64,000 nt of DNA from an uncultured Pelagibacteraceae bacterium (GCA_902606835.1 CACLHW010000003.1:1-64000); one strand, 5' to 3'; shown: positions 44,354 through 55,800, numbered from the stretch's first letter. Numbers and translations: made by a program. The notes: generated from the letters alone by a model not told the origin.

Positions 44354-45138
44354 TTTTTTATATTCAAAACTGTAGCTGGGTCTAGTCGGGTTTGAAACCA
44401 ATTAAGCCTTACATCTAAATGTGCCCCTGTTGATCTCCCTGTCGAACCAACAGTTCCTATAACATCTCCTTGTTTAACTTTTTGACCTTTTTTAACAAGT
44501 AACTTTTGCATATGCATGTACAAAGTTGAAACACCATGCCCATGGTCAAATATTAAAGTGCCGCCAGTATAAAATAAATCTGGTTCAGCTAATGTAACAA
44601 CTCCATCCAACATCGCTTTTATTTCTGTGCCTTCCTCAGCTGCAAAATCTATGCCGTAATGGGGCCATTTAGGTTTTCCGTTTAAAATTCTTTGACTTCC
44701 ATAAACTCCGGTTACAATTGCGTTTTCTAATGGATTAATGAATTTATTTTTAAAAAAAGTTAAGTTGCTGTTAATAGCTCTGGCCTCTCCTATCCATTTA
44801 TTTTCCCTTTTAATTCTCTCATAAACTTCTTCTGGGGGAGTGACTTTTTTTTCTTCCAGCCCGTCAATTCTTTGAATTTTATATTCTCTTTTAAAAACTT
44901 TTTTAACAATTTTTTTTTCATTTATCTTTATTACAACATCATTTTTTCTATCTCTGCCTAGCCCAAAAGCAAAATATCCATCGGGTGTAACTTTTACTTT
45001 TTTTTTATCAATAAAAACTTCGGAACCTGGTTCTGTTTTTCCGAGAATAAATGAACCTTGAATAAATTTGCCATCGAAAGTAGTTGCAAAACTTGAGGTT
45101 GTAATTAACAAAAAAAATAAACTTAATAGTATTCTCAT
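44350..45138 (-). CDS. M23-family peptidase-like protein, exported
   Basis: A 262-aa protein with an N-terminal signal peptide (MRILLSLFFLLITTSSFA) and a C-terminal M23 domain. The metal site has HYGIDFAAEEGTEIKAM near residues 158-174 and GAHLDVRLNWF near residues 240-250. In classical LytM-type enzymes the latter reads H-x-H; here the second His is Asp, as in a group of proteobacterial M23 proteins. It may be a peptidoglycan hydrolase or a non-catalytic activator. It overlaps the DUF2093 gene by 4 bp and the convergent glycosyltransferase by 4 bp. Confidence 0.85.
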   Translation of the reverse strand: MRILLSLFFLLITTSSFATTFDGKFIQGSFILGKTEPGSEVFIDKKKVKVTPDGYFAFGLGRDRKNDVVIKINEKKIVKKVFKREYKIQRIDGLEEKKVTPPEEVYERIKRENKWIGEARAINSNLTFFKNKFINPLENAIVTGVYGSQRILNGKPKWPHYGIDFAAEEGTEIKAMLDGVVTLAEPDLFYTGGTLIFDHGHGVSTLYMHMQKLLVKKGQKVKQGDVIGTVGSTGRSTGAHLDVRLNWFQTRLDPATVLNIKN

Positions 45139-45332
45139 TTATTATTTAATTCCTCATATCTCTGTTGTGCTTCTTTTGCAGAAAAATAAGCTTCCTGCAG
45201 TTCAACATTCCAATAAGTTAGCTTGTTAAGCGGAATATTTTTTCCAGAAACAGCGCAAACCACGTAGTCCCCTCTCTCGATAATCTCAAAATCGTTTGGA
45301 TTAAATTTAAGTTTTGCTTTATTTCCAATCAT
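45135..45332 (-). CDS. DUF2093-family small protein
   Basis: A 65-aa protein with the compact pattern KLKFNPNDFEIIERGDYVVCAVSG and LTYWNVELQEAYFSAKEA, which I recognise as the alphaproteobacterial DUF2093 family. No function is known to me. Its stop overlaps the M23 gene by 4 bp, so the two are coupled, as often seen for this family. Confidence 0.82.
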   Translation of the reverse strand: MIGNKAKLKFNPNDFEIIERGDYVVCAVSGKNIPLNKLTYWNVELQEAYFSAKEAQQRYEELNNK

Positions 45333-45363
45333 ATATATTTAAATATCAGAATATCTATAATAT

Positions 45364-46635
45364 ATGAATTTAGCTGTCATAGGAAGTGGTGGGCGAGAAC
45401 ATTCAATTTGTTATAAACTAAAACAGTCAACGAAAATTAAAAATTTATTTTGTATACCTGGTAATGCAGGAACTAATAAAATAGCCAAAAATATCAAAGA
45501 GGATATTTTAAATTTTGATAATCTTTATAAAATTATAAAGGAAAATAACATTGATTTAGTCATTGTTGGCCCAGAAGAGCCTTTGGTCAAAGGTTTGGTG
45601 GACTTTTTAAAAGAAAAAAAAATTAAAGTATTTGGTCCAGATAAATATGCATCTCAATTAGAAGGTTCAAAAGCATTTATGAAAAATTTGTGCAAAGAAA
45701 AAAATATTCCAACTGCAAATTTTGGTGTTTTTGATAATTATGAAAGTGCTTGCCAATTTATAAAAAAAAGCAAAACTCCAATAGTGGTGAAAGCTGATGG
45801 ACTCGCTGCAGGAAAAGGAGTATCGATATGCAGCACTCTGGAAGAAGCTTTTAAAAATACAAAAGAAATATTAGAAGGAAAATTTAAATCTTCAAATAAA
45901 GTAATATTAGAAGAATTTTTAGAAGGAGAAGAGTTAAGTTATTTTGTAATTGTTGATGAAAATTCTTACCAATTTTTTGGGTCAGCGCAAGACCATAAAC
46001 GTGTTGGAGAAAATGATACTGGTCCGAATACTGGTGGTATGGGAGCCTATTCTCCTTCTCCGCTGCTTTCAGGTCAGCTCGAAAAAAAAATAAAAAAAAA
46101 AATTATCGAACCTACTCTTAAAGCCCTTAAAGATTCTGGCCACCCTTATAAAGGTTTTTTGTATGCAGGTTTAATGGTATGCAAAGGCGAACCCCATCTA
46201 ATAGAATATAATATTAGAATGGGTGATCCTGAATGCCAAGCTTTAATGATGAGATTAGAAACTGATTTGGTAAAAATTATAGATTTAGCATTAGTGAATC
46301 AGATAAACAATATTGAAATTAAATGGTCAAAAAAAAATGCTTTAACAATTGTTTTGTGCGCAAATGGATATCCTTTTAAATATATTAAAGATAGCGAAAT
46401 AAAAAATTTATCTAATGTTTTGATAAACAAAGAAAATCAAATATTTCATGCTGGAACATATGAAAAAAATAATAAAATTTACTCGAATGGTGGAAGAGTA
46501 CTAAATGTAGTTTCTTTATCAAAAAATTTGATTGACGCCAGAAAAAAGTCTATTGCAAACATAAATATTGTAAATTGGTCAGATGGTTTTTATAGAAAAG
46601 ATATTGGTTGGAAGGCAACAAATAATAAAAAATAA
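45364..46635 (+). CDS. purD: phosphoribosylamine-glycine ligase
   Basis: ATP-grasp enzyme of purine synthesis. The 423-aa protein begins MNLAVIGSGGREHSICYKL. It has KADGLAAGKGV near residues 141-151, DHKRVGENDTGPNTGGMGAYSP near residues 215-235 and EYNIRMGDPECQ near residues 281-292. It runs into rsmD with a 2-bp gap. It uses phosphoribosylamine, which derives from PRPP made by prs at 102-1031. Confidence 0.95.
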   Translation: MNLAVIGSGGREHSICYKLKQSTKIKNLFCIPGNAGTNKIAKNIKEDILNFDNLYKIIKENNIDLVIVGPEEPLVKGLVDFLKEKKIKVFGPDKYASQLEGSKAFMKNLCKEKNIPTANFGVFDNYESACQFIKKSKTPIVVKADGLAAGKGVSICSTLEEAFKNTKEILEGKFKSSNKVILEEFLEGEELSYFVIVDENSYQFFGSAQDHKRVGENDTGPNTGGMGAYSPSPLLSGQLEKKIKKKIIEPTLKALKDSGHPYKGFLYAGLMVCKGEPHLIEYNIRMGDPECQALMMRLETDLVKIIDLALVNQINNIEIKWSKKNALTIVLCANGYPFKYIKDSEIKNLSNVLINKENQIFHAGTYEKNNKIYSNGGRVLNVVSLSKNLIDARKKSIANINIVNWSDGFYRKDIGWKATNNKK

Positions 46636-46637
46636 TT

Positions 46638-47207
46638 ATGAGAATAATATCTGGAAAACATAAAGGATTTTCTCTCTACTTGGCCGAAAAAGAAAAAACA
46701 AGGCCACTTAAAGACCGTGTCAGGCAAAGTGTATTTAATATGTTAGAACATTCAAATAAAATTTTATTTCAATTAGAGGGGGCTAAGATTTTAGATTTAT
46801 ATGCTGGAACAGGATCATTTGGTTTAGAATGTTTATCTAGAAAATCTAAATTCGTATATTTTGTAGAAAATGAAAAAAATACACGTAAAATTTTAGAAAA
46901 AAATATAAGAAAATTAAAATTAGATAATAAAGCTAAAATTTTTTTTAAAAATGTTTTTGAACTAATAGAAAAAAAATTTATTTTAAAAGAAAAATTTGAT
47001 TTAATTTTTTGTGATCCTCCTTTTAAAGATATGAATATTGAAAAATTAATTGAATTAATTTTTGAAAGAAAAATTCTTAACCAAAACGGTGTAATTATTT
47101 TACATAGAAATAAAAACAGTAATGACAAAATGATAAAAAAATTTAATATTCTAGATGAAAGAATTTATGGAATATCTAAAATAGTTTTTGGTAATTTTTT
47201 AAACTAA
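46638..47207 (+). CDS. rsmD: 16S rRNA (guanine(966)-N2)-methyltransferase
   Basis: A 189-aa Rossmann-fold methyltransferase of 16S rRNA. The N-terminus MRIISGKHKGFSL and TRPLKDRVRQSVFNML are diagnostic, the AdoMet motif is ILDLYAGTGSFGLECLSR near residues 49-66, and the catalytic FDLIFCDPPFKD (DPPF) is near residues 121-132. Its end overlaps the convergent pgi by 9 bp. Confidence 0.93.
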   Translation: MRIISGKHKGFSLYLAEKEKTRPLKDRVRQSVFNMLEHSNKILFQLEGAKILDLYAGTGSFGLECLSRKSKFVYFVENEKNTRKILEKNIRKLKLDNKAKIFFKNVFELIEKKFILKEKFDLIFCDPPFKDMNIEKLIELIFERKILNQNGVIILHRNKNSNDKMIKKFNILDERIYGISKIVFGNFLN

Positions 47208-48407
47208 AAACTTTTTTGTTTCAGTTTTAATCTGTTCGACAGCTGGCTGATTAAAAGGATTAACACCCATTAATCTGGATAAAAGAATTGTTTCTAAAAC
47301 AAAAAAAGTGATTATTTTTCCTAATTCCTCTTCATTATTTTTATTAAACAGAACATGTCTATAAGGAATTTTTTTTAATTTAAAAACGCTCTTTGTAGCT
47401 TTGTATTGTGCTCTAATTACAAAATCTATACTTTTATTCTTTAAAAAATTCATTTGGCTAGGAATAATATCTTTGGAAATTTTATATTTTTTTTCATTTT
47501 GTGAAGAATTAAAAAATGTAAAAAATTTATCTCTACGACCGTCCAAATAAAGTTGCAAAAGGCTGTGATGGTCTTTGGGACCAAAGGAAAGAGACGGATT
47601 AATACCTTTTTTATTTTTACCTAAACTTTCGGCAACAAGTTGTTGGTACCAATAACCAAGATCATTTAAATTTGAATCGTAATTTAATACAACAGAATTA
47701 TTAATACCGTTTTGGTTTAATGTGTAAATAGTTGCTACGTTTTGAATTAGAGATGAAACGAAATCTTTATTTTTAATTAAAACTTTTAAATTTTTGAACT
47801 TTTTTATATTTAAACCCATAAGAGCAGATGGAAACATACCAGCTTCTGAAAAGATTGAATATCTTCCTCCGATAAACTCTTTATGCTCTATAATTTCAGC
47901 ATTATATTTATTTGCAATTTCCATTAAATAATTGTCATTAATCTCAGTTATAATAATTAATTTATTTTTGATGATAGACTTTTGAAGTATTGAGCTTGCA
48001 TTAATTATTGTTTCAAGCGTGTTGCCTGACTTTGAAATAACTATAAAGCAGGAATTTTTTATGTTTTTTATGTTTCTATATTTAAAATTTAAATTCGAAT
48101 CCAAATTATCGAAGAAAAATACATTTTTTTTTATTTTTTTTTTAAAGAATGAATAAATGCATTTGGTTCCTAAAATTGAACCTCCCATGCCAATAATAAT
48201 AATATTTTTATATTTGGAATATTTTTTTACAGTATTGGATGAAAAATCTAATTCATAATCTTTTTCATAAGAAGTTAACATAGGAATCTTAAAGCTTTTT
48301 AAATCTGACTTTAAAGAATTAAATATTTTTTTTGTTTTTTTTATATTTGCTGAAAATTTCTTGGAGTTAGAAAAGTAATTTTTAAATAAATTATCTTTTT
48401 TAAACAT
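47199..48407 (-). CDS. pgi: glucose-6-phosphate isomerase
   Basis: Interconverts glucose 6-phosphate and fructose 6-phosphate. At 402 aa it is shorter than the E. coli type (about 550 aa), as in compact bacterial members. Sugar-isomerase motifs are IIGMGGSILGTKCIYSFF near residues 70-90, FIVISKSGNTLETI near residues 118-131, and the EFIGGRYSIFSEAGMFPSAL segment near residues 177-195. It is next to the DUF3035 gene with no gap and overlaps rsmD by 9 bp convergently. Confidence 0.88.
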   Translation of the reverse strand: MFKKDNLFKNYFSNSKKFSANIKKTKKIFNSLKSDLKSFKIPMLTSYEKDYELDFSSNTVKKYSKYKNIIIIGMGGSILGTKCIYSFFKKKIKKNVFFFDNLDSNLNFKYRNIKNIKNSCFIVISKSGNTLETIINASSILQKSIIKNKLIIITEINDNYLMEIANKYNAEIIEHKEFIGGRYSIFSEAGMFPSALMGLNIKKFKNLKVLIKNKDFVSSLIQNVATIYTLNQNGINNSVVLNYDSNLNDLGYWYQQLVAESLGKNKKGINPSLSFGPKDHHSLLQLYLDGRRDKFFTFFNSSQNEKKYKISKDIIPSQMNFLKNKSIDFVIRAQYKATKSVFKLKKIPYRHVLFNKNNEEELGKIITFFVLETILLSRLMGVNPFNQPAVEQIKTETKKFLV

Positions 48408-48713
48408 TTATTTTGATTGAATTTTTTTTAAAATGGATGTTTCTACTGATCCAGATGCTTCTGAATTATTTTCTGTGTTATTTTCCAAAGTATTTTCAAA
48501 AAGTAAATTTTCGTCTACTTTTTGAATTTCTTCATCAGGAGTTGGTAAATTTTCAAAATCCGGTGGTAATACAAGAGGATCTTTTTTCTTAACCAAAAAT
48601 TCCTCTGCGCTATTTGCTTTTTCCCCTGTTAATCCTCTTTTAACAGAATCAAATGTATTTGCGCACGAAGTTAAAAATAGTAATAAAAGTGCATAATTTA
48701 TTTTTTTAATCAT
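48408..48713 (-). CDS. DUF3035-type lipoprotein
   Basis: A 101-aa protein with a lipoprotein signal peptide: a hydrophobic stretch followed by the lipobox LTSC near residues 14-17. The rest is short, acidic and Pro/Asn-rich, with the DPLVLPPDFENLPTP segment seen in the DUF3035 family downstream of lspA in alphaproteobacteria. It overlaps lspA by 8 bp, and LspA would process it. Function unknown. Confidence 0.78.
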   Translation of the reverse strand: MIKKINYALLLLFLTSCANTFDSVKRGLTGEKANSAEEFLVKKKDPLVLPPDFENLPTPDEEIQKVDENLLFENTLENNTENNSEASGSVETSILKKIQSK

Positions 48714-49176
48714 TTTCGGAAATTTTTTCTTTCTTCATTAACTCAACAAATATTAGACCAATTATACCAGCTGAAATAAAAATATCAGCAACATTAAATA
48801 TAAACCAATGATAGTTTCCTAGATGTAAATCTATAAAGTCAGGCACAGCGTAATAATATATCCTATCGAACAAATTGCCTAGTGACCCACCAATGATTAT
48901 TGAAAATAGATAGATATAAACACCTTTAGCTTTAATTAGAAAATATATAAGAACAATATTTATTATTAGAATTATGAAAGTTAAAATATGGTAATAAATT
49001 CCTGTTTCCATTGAAGCTAAGCCAAAACCGATACCAGTATTCCAAACTAGATAAAAATTTAGAAATGAATTTATATAAAAATCAATGTCTGTACCATTTT
49101 CTTGCAAATTCAACAAATAAACTTTTGTTAACCTGTCAAAAAAAAATATAGTTAAAATAATAATAATTTTTTTCAT
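48706..49176 (-). CDS. lspA: lipoprotein signal peptidase II
   Basis: Cleaves prolipoprotein signal peptides in the inner membrane. The 156-aa, four-helix protein carries the two catalytic Asp segments, GGSLGNLFDRIYYYAVPDFID near residues 95-115 and FNVADIFISAGIIGL near residues 127-141. FDRLTKVYL is the family N-terminus. It follows ileS after 6 bp. Confidence 0.92.
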   Translation of the reverse strand: MKKIIIILTIFFFDRLTKVYLLNLQENGTDIDFYINSFLNFYLVWNTGIGFGLASMETGIYYHILTFIILIINIVLIYFLIKAKGVYIYLFSIIIGGSLGNLFDRIYYYAVPDFIDLHLGNYHWFIFNVADIFISAGIIGLIFVELMKKEKISEND

Positions 49177-49182
49177 CTATTT

Positions 49183-51948
49183 TTAATTTTTTAATACAGC
49201 GTTACATCTTTCACATAAATTTCCTAAAATTTTCCAACATCTTGAACACTTCTCACCTTCGGCTTTTTTAACAAAAACACCTACGTTCGATATATCATCT
49301 AATTTGAAAATTTTATCATCACTGGTCATATTTTTCGCTTTTGCCTTTGAAGTAATAAAATATTCAGACAAATTTATGTCCTTTACAAGTTCCAAATATT
49401 CATTTCCAAGATAAACTTCTATATCTGCCTCTAAACTAGAGCCTATATCTTTATTGCTCCTTTTAACTTCAATTCCAGCATTTACTACATTTCTAATTAT
49501 CTTTAATTTTTCCCATTTTTCGTGCAGTTTTTTATTTTCCCAATTTGCTGGGATTTTAGGAAAACTTTCAAGATGTATGCTAGATTTTTTTTCTGTATTA
49601 ATAATTTGAAAAATCTCCTCCGTCGTAAAAGATAGAATTGGAGCAAACCATTTTAATAAAGTATCTAATGTTAATGATAATAAATTAGTACAAATTTTTC
49701 TTTTTGTAGAGTTTAAATCATCACAGTAAAGCACATCTTTTCTGATATCAAAATAAAACGCTGATAAATCCAATGAGCAAAAATTTAATAACTCTTTGTA
49801 AAGTTTATGAAAATTGTATTCTTTAAAATATTTTTCAAAAGCTTTATTAAGCATAAATATTTGATGAAGAATATAACGTTCTAACTCTGGCCAATTTTCT
49901 ACTTCTTTGGAGTTTAATTTAAATTCTATTTTTTTATCTTTTAAATTTCCTAATAAAAATCTAAATGTATTTCTAATTTTCCGATATGACTCTGCATGTT
50001 GTTCTAAAATTGAATAATCAAGTCTTAAATCTTCAGCATAATCAGATGCTGCCACCCACGTGCGCAGAATATCAGCTCCATATTTTTTAAGTACATCTTC
50101 TGGTGCTATAATATTTCCTGTAGATTTTGACATTTTTAAACCTTTGCCATCAACTACAAAACCGTGGGTAAGAATACTTTGGAATGGAGCTTTGCCTCTA
50201 GTTCCGCATGATTCTAGCAAAGAAGAGTGGAACCAGCCTCTATGTTGATCTGAACCTTCTAAATACATAGAGGCAGGCCAACTTAAATCTTTTCTTTTTT
50301 CAAGAACATAACTATGTGTAGCACCACTATCAAACCAAACCTCCACTATGTCATTAGATTTAATATAATCATTTTTATTATATTTTTTTCCTAAAAATTT
50401 TTGAGGATCGTCAGTGAACCAACAGTCAGCACCTTCTTTTTCAAAAATTTTAGCTATATTTTCTATTACGATAGGGTCTTTTAAGGGTTCTTTGGTTTTT
50501 TTAGAAACAAATAAGGGCAAAGGAACCCCCCATATTCTTTGACGAGAAATACACCAATCTGGCCTTGTTTCAATCATTGATCGAATTCTATCTCTTCCTC
50601 TTTCGGGGTAAAAAGCAGTTTCGTCTATGGCTTTAAGTGCTTTTTTTCTTAACTCTTTCGTTTCCATAGAAATAAACCATTGGGACGTAGCTCTATGAAC
50701 TAAAGGTGCTTTAGATCTCCAAGAATGTGGATAGCTATGAATAAGCTTTCCATTTGCCAATAATTTTTTAGATTCTTTAAGATTTTCAATTACAACCTGA
50801 TCTGCTTTAAAAATATGAATTCCTTCAAATTTTTTTATATGCTTGGTGTATCTGCCATCATCATCTATTGTGTCTAACGATTTAATTCCATGTTTTAAGC
50901 ACAAATTAAAATCATCTGGTCCATGGCTTGGGGCACAGTGAACAATACCTGTTCCTTGCTCAAGTGTTACAAAGTTCGCTTCAAGCATTGGTACATCATA
51001 CTGGTAACCTAAATTTTCAAAAGGGTGCGAACAAATTGTCCCCTCAAAATCATTTCCTTTAATTTTTTTAATTAATTTATAATTTTCTATCTCACACTCT
51101 TTCAAAGCTACATCAAGAAGTTTTGTAGCAATAACAATTTTTTTATTATCAAAATTTTTTAAAGTAGAATTAACTTCAATAATTGAATAATCAAGATTTT
51201 TATTATATGCCAAAGCTTTGTTTGCGGGTATAGTCCAGGGTGTTGTGGTCCATATAATAATTTCTGTGTCTTTTAACAAATCAATTTTTGCTGACTTAAC
51301 TTTAAAACCTACATATATTGTATTGGAAGTGTGGTCTTTATACTCAACCTCGGCATCAGCTAAAGCAGTTTTTTCAACCGTAGACCATAGAACAGGTTTG
51401 TAACCTTGATACAAACTGCCATCTAGAAGAAATTTTCCAAGTTCTCTTACAATTTGTGCTTCAGCATCATAACTCATTGTAGAGTAATAGTTTTTCCAAT
51501 CTCCTTCGACTCCCAATCTTTTGAACTCTCCTATATGTATTTGAATCCATTTTTCGGCAAATTCTCTGCATTCTTTTCTAAAATCTTTTATTGGAACTTG
51601 ATCTTTATCTTTTTTATTTTTTTTATATTGCTCTTCAATTTTCCATTCAATAGGCAATCCATGGCAATCCCATCCAGGTACATAAACTGAGTCCTTGCCG
51701 TCCATTTGATGAAATCTAGTAATTATATCTTTTAAAATTTTATTTAACGCCGTTCCCATATGTATATGACCGTTTGCATATGGAGGTCCATCGTGCAAAA
51801 CAAATTTTTCTTTTCCTCGATTAGATTCTCTTAATTTTTTATAAAGATTTAACTTTTCCCAGCTTTTTAAAATTTCAGGTTCTTTGTTAGGTAAATTTGC
51901 CTTCATAGAAAATGAAGTTTTGGGTAAATTTATGTTTTCTTTACTCAT
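49183..51948 (-). CDS. ileS: isoleucyl-tRNA synthetase
   Basis: Class I synthetase of 921 aa. The HIGH motif is HDGPPYANGHIHMGTALNK near residues 52-70, and KMSKS is in GLKMSKSTGN near residues 610-620. The editing domain contains the WTTTPWTIPANKALAY segment near residue 235. The C-terminus has a zinc-finger-like CSRCWK and CERCN. It overlaps ribF by 4 bp (ATGA). ribF-ileS-lspA is a widespread proteobacterial cluster. Confidence 0.96.
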   Translation of the reverse strand: MSKENINLPKTSFSMKANLPNKEPEILKSWEKLNLYKKLRESNRGKEKFVLHDGPPYANGHIHMGTALNKILKDIITRFHQMDGKDSVYVPGWDCHGLPIEWKIEEQYKKNKKDKDQVPIKDFRKECREFAEKWIQIHIGEFKRLGVEGDWKNYYSTMSYDAEAQIVRELGKFLLDGSLYQGYKPVLWSTVEKTALADAEVEYKDHTSNTIYVGFKVKSAKIDLLKDTEIIIWTTTPWTIPANKALAYNKNLDYSIIEVNSTLKNFDNKKIVIATKLLDVALKECEIENYKLIKKIKGNDFEGTICSHPFENLGYQYDVPMLEANFVTLEQGTGIVHCAPSHGPDDFNLCLKHGIKSLDTIDDDGRYTKHIKKFEGIHIFKADQVVIENLKESKKLLANGKLIHSYPHSWRSKAPLVHRATSQWFISMETKELRKKALKAIDETAFYPERGRDRIRSMIETRPDWCISRQRIWGVPLPLFVSKKTKEPLKDPIVIENIAKIFEKEGADCWFTDDPQKFLGKKYNKNDYIKSNDIVEVWFDSGATHSYVLEKRKDLSWPASMYLEGSDQHRGWFHSSLLESCGTRGKAPFQSILTHGFVVDGKGLKMSKSTGNIIAPEDVLKKYGADILRTWVAASDYAEDLRLDYSILEQHAESYRKIRNTFRFLLGNLKDKKIEFKLNSKEVENWPELERYILHQIFMLNKAFEKYFKEYNFHKLYKELLNFCSLDLSAFYFDIRKDVLYCDDLNSTKRKICTNLLSLTLDTLLKWFAPILSFTTEEIFQIINTEKKSSIHLESFPKIPANWENKKLHEKWEKLKIIRNVVNAGIEVKRSNKDIGSSLEADIEVYLGNEYLELVKDINLSEYFITSKAKAKNMTSDDKIFKLDDISNVGVFVKKAEGEKCSRCWKILGNLCERCNAVLKN

Positions 51949-52883
51949 CTTAATAATTTTGTTTTTAAAGCTCTTTTTGCAGAAATAACATCTTTGCTCA
52001 TTTGTCTTATTAATTGATTAGAATTTATAAATTTTTTATCCTTGCGTATAAATTTAAAAAAATAAACCCTTAATCTTTTCTTATACAGATTTTTTTTGAA
52101 ATTAAATATGTTTGTTTCAAGAAAAATTTTCTTACCACCAAATGTTGGCCTAGATCCAAAATAAGCAACACCATTATATGCTTTTTTTTCACTACCTATT
52201 AAAACTTTCACAGAGTAAATGCCTATTTTTGGCAAAATGTAATTCTTAATTAAAATATTACACGTGCGATACCCAAGTTTTCTTCCTAACTTTTTACCTT
52301 GGCCAACCTTCCCATCTATAAACCAATTTCTTGATAAAAGTTTGTTTGCTAAATTAATTTTTCCTTTCTCCAAGCATTTTCTTATTCTTGTTGAAGAAAC
52401 TACTTTTCCCAGATACTTGAAGGCACTAATATTTAACAATTTATAATCATACTTAATACAAAATCTTTTTAATAAATTTATATTACCTTTTCTTCGCCTT
52501 CCAAATTTGAAATTACTACTTACTGAAAGTGATTTTGGATTTATTTTTTTATAAATAATCTCTTTAATAAATTTTTCTGCTATTATCTTAGAAAAAACTT
52601 TATTAAATTTTATATTTATAACAAAATCTGCTCCATATTTTTTAAAAAGTTCAAACTTTTGATTTTCAGAAACCAACCTATGATTCTTTAATTTTTTATT
52701 AAAAAACATGACGGGTAATGGTCTAAAAGTTAGAACACCAAATTTTATTTTATTTTTTTTAGCAAAACTTTTAGTTATGTTAAAAACTTTCTGGTGCCCT
52801 ATATGCATACCATCAAAATTTCCAACGGCAACTGCAGACCTTTTATAATTTTTTGGAATGTTTAAATTTTTAAAAATCTTCAT
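51945..52883 (-). CDS. ribF: bifunctional riboflavin kinase/FAD synthetase
   Basis: Makes FMN and FAD from riboflavin. In the 312-aa protein, the N-terminal FAD synthetase domain has VAVGNFDGMHIGHQKVF near residues 20-36 and SSNFKFGRRRKGNINLL. The C-terminal kinase domain has GRKLGYRTCNI near residue 195 and NGVAYFGSRPTFG near residue 232. It is highly basic. It overlaps ileS by 4 bp. Confidence 0.93.
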   Translation of the reverse strand: MKIFKNLNIPKNYKRSAVAVGNFDGMHIGHQKVFNITKSFAKKNKIKFGVLTFRPLPVMFFNKKLKNHRLVSENQKFELFKKYGADFVINIKFNKVFSKIIAEKFIKEIIYKKINPKSLSVSSNFKFGRRRKGNINLLKRFCIKYDYKLLNISAFKYLGKVVSSTRIRKCLEKGKINLANKLLSRNWFIDGKVGQGKKLGRKLGYRTCNILIKNYILPKIGIYSVKVLIGSEKKAYNGVAYFGSRPTFGGKKIFLETNIFNFKKNLYKKRLRVYFFKFIRKDKKFINSNQLIRQMSKDVISAKRALKTKLLR

Positions 52884-52886
52884 AAT

Positions 52887-53705
52887 TTACCATGTTAGTT
52901 TTTCTTGATAGTAATTAGTTTTAGCATCATATTTATTTAAAATTTTGTCATAATTTTGTAAAGAAGTATTTAAAAATTCATCTCGATGAATTCCACCAGT
53001 TACAAATAGAGAGTCAAAGTTCATTTTATTTGCTCCCTTAATATCTGTTCTAATATTATCACCAATAGCTAGGATTGTTTCTTTTTCCTTTAAACAAAAA
53101 TTATAAATTTCAGGATAAGGTTTTCCAAAATAAATTACTTCTCCACCTAATTTTTCAAAAATATCAGCTACAGATCCAGCGCAATATTCTATTCTGGCTC
53201 CTCGATGCACAATTAAATCTGGGTTTGTACAAATCATCTTTAAATTTGTTTTTTGCTTTAATAAATTTTTATAATAATCTAAAGAACTTTCCTTGTCTTC
53301 AAAAAGACCTGTGCACAATATAAAATCACATTTTTCTATACTTGTTTTATTTTTTTGCAAACCTTCTATTAAATCATAGTCCCTTTTTGGACCAATATGA
53401 TAAAACTTTTCTCCGTAAGTATTTTTTTTTAATGTCTGTAAAGCAGCTTCTCCTGAGGTAAAAATGTTTTTAATTAAAATTTTATCCATTTTTAAATTTA
53501 ATAAATATTTTTCGACACTCTTCGAAGGACGAGGAGCGTTAGATATTAAAACAAATCTTTTGTTTAGTTTATTTAAGTTTTCCATAACACTTATAGCTCC
53601 GGGATAAACTTGTATTCCATTATGAACAACTCCCCACAAATCTATGAAAAAAGCATCATATTTGCTTTGTATTTGACTTAACCCCTTTATTAATTTTGCC
53701 TTCAT
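52887..53705 (-). CDS. HAD-superfamily class IIA hydrolase (TIGR01459-like)
   Basis: A 272-aa phosphatase-like protein. The nucleophile motif DAFFIDLWGVVHNGIQVYPG lies near residues 17-36, motif II is FVLISNAPRPSKSV near residues 51-64, and ILAIGDNIRTDIKGANKM near residues 215-232 is motif IV. It resembles the NagD/pyridoxal-phosphatase group found next to ribF in alphaproteobacteria. The substrate is unknown. It is divergent from groES across a 139-bp intergenic region. Confidence 0.86.
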   Translation of the reverse strand: MKAKLIKGLSQIQSKYDAFFIDLWGVVHNGIQVYPGAISVMENLNKLNKRFVLISNAPRPSKSVEKYLLNLKMDKILIKNIFTSGEAALQTLKKNTYGEKFYHIGPKRDYDLIEGLQKNKTSIEKCDFILCTGLFEDKESSLDYYKNLLKQKTNLKMICTNPDLIVHRGARIEYCAGSVADIFEKLGGEVIYFGKPYPEIYNFCLKEKETILAIGDNIRTDIKGANKMNFDSLFVTGGIHRDEFLNTSLQNYDKILNKYDAKTNYYQEKLTW

Positions 53706-53780
53706 GATATTAAATGATTAGCTTAACCGAGATTAAAAATACACTATTTTGCGTCATTTGTGTTATAAAGTCTGGTTTTT

Positions 53781-53810
53781 TAAGGGGTATTGAAATTTTT
53801 ATATCCCTTA
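53781..53810. promoter_or_regulatory. inverted repeat 10-10-10 upstream of groES, candidate heat-shock operator
   Basis: Left arm TAAGGGGTAT and right arm ATATCCCTTA pair at 9 of 10 positions around a 10-base spacer (TGAAATTTTT). It lies 35-64 bases upstream of the groES ATG. Its layout resembles CIRCE (9-bp arms, 9-bp spacer), the HrcA operator, but the bases differ and no CIRCE is seen in this region. The TTGAAA and CCCTTAT parts also loosely resemble a heat-shock sigma promoter. Confidence 0.45.
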
Positions 53811-53844
53811 TTATATAACTGCTATAAAAAAATTAGGAGTAAAT

Positions 53845-55795
<1,951 letters not shown>

Positions 55796-55800
55796 CCCAC

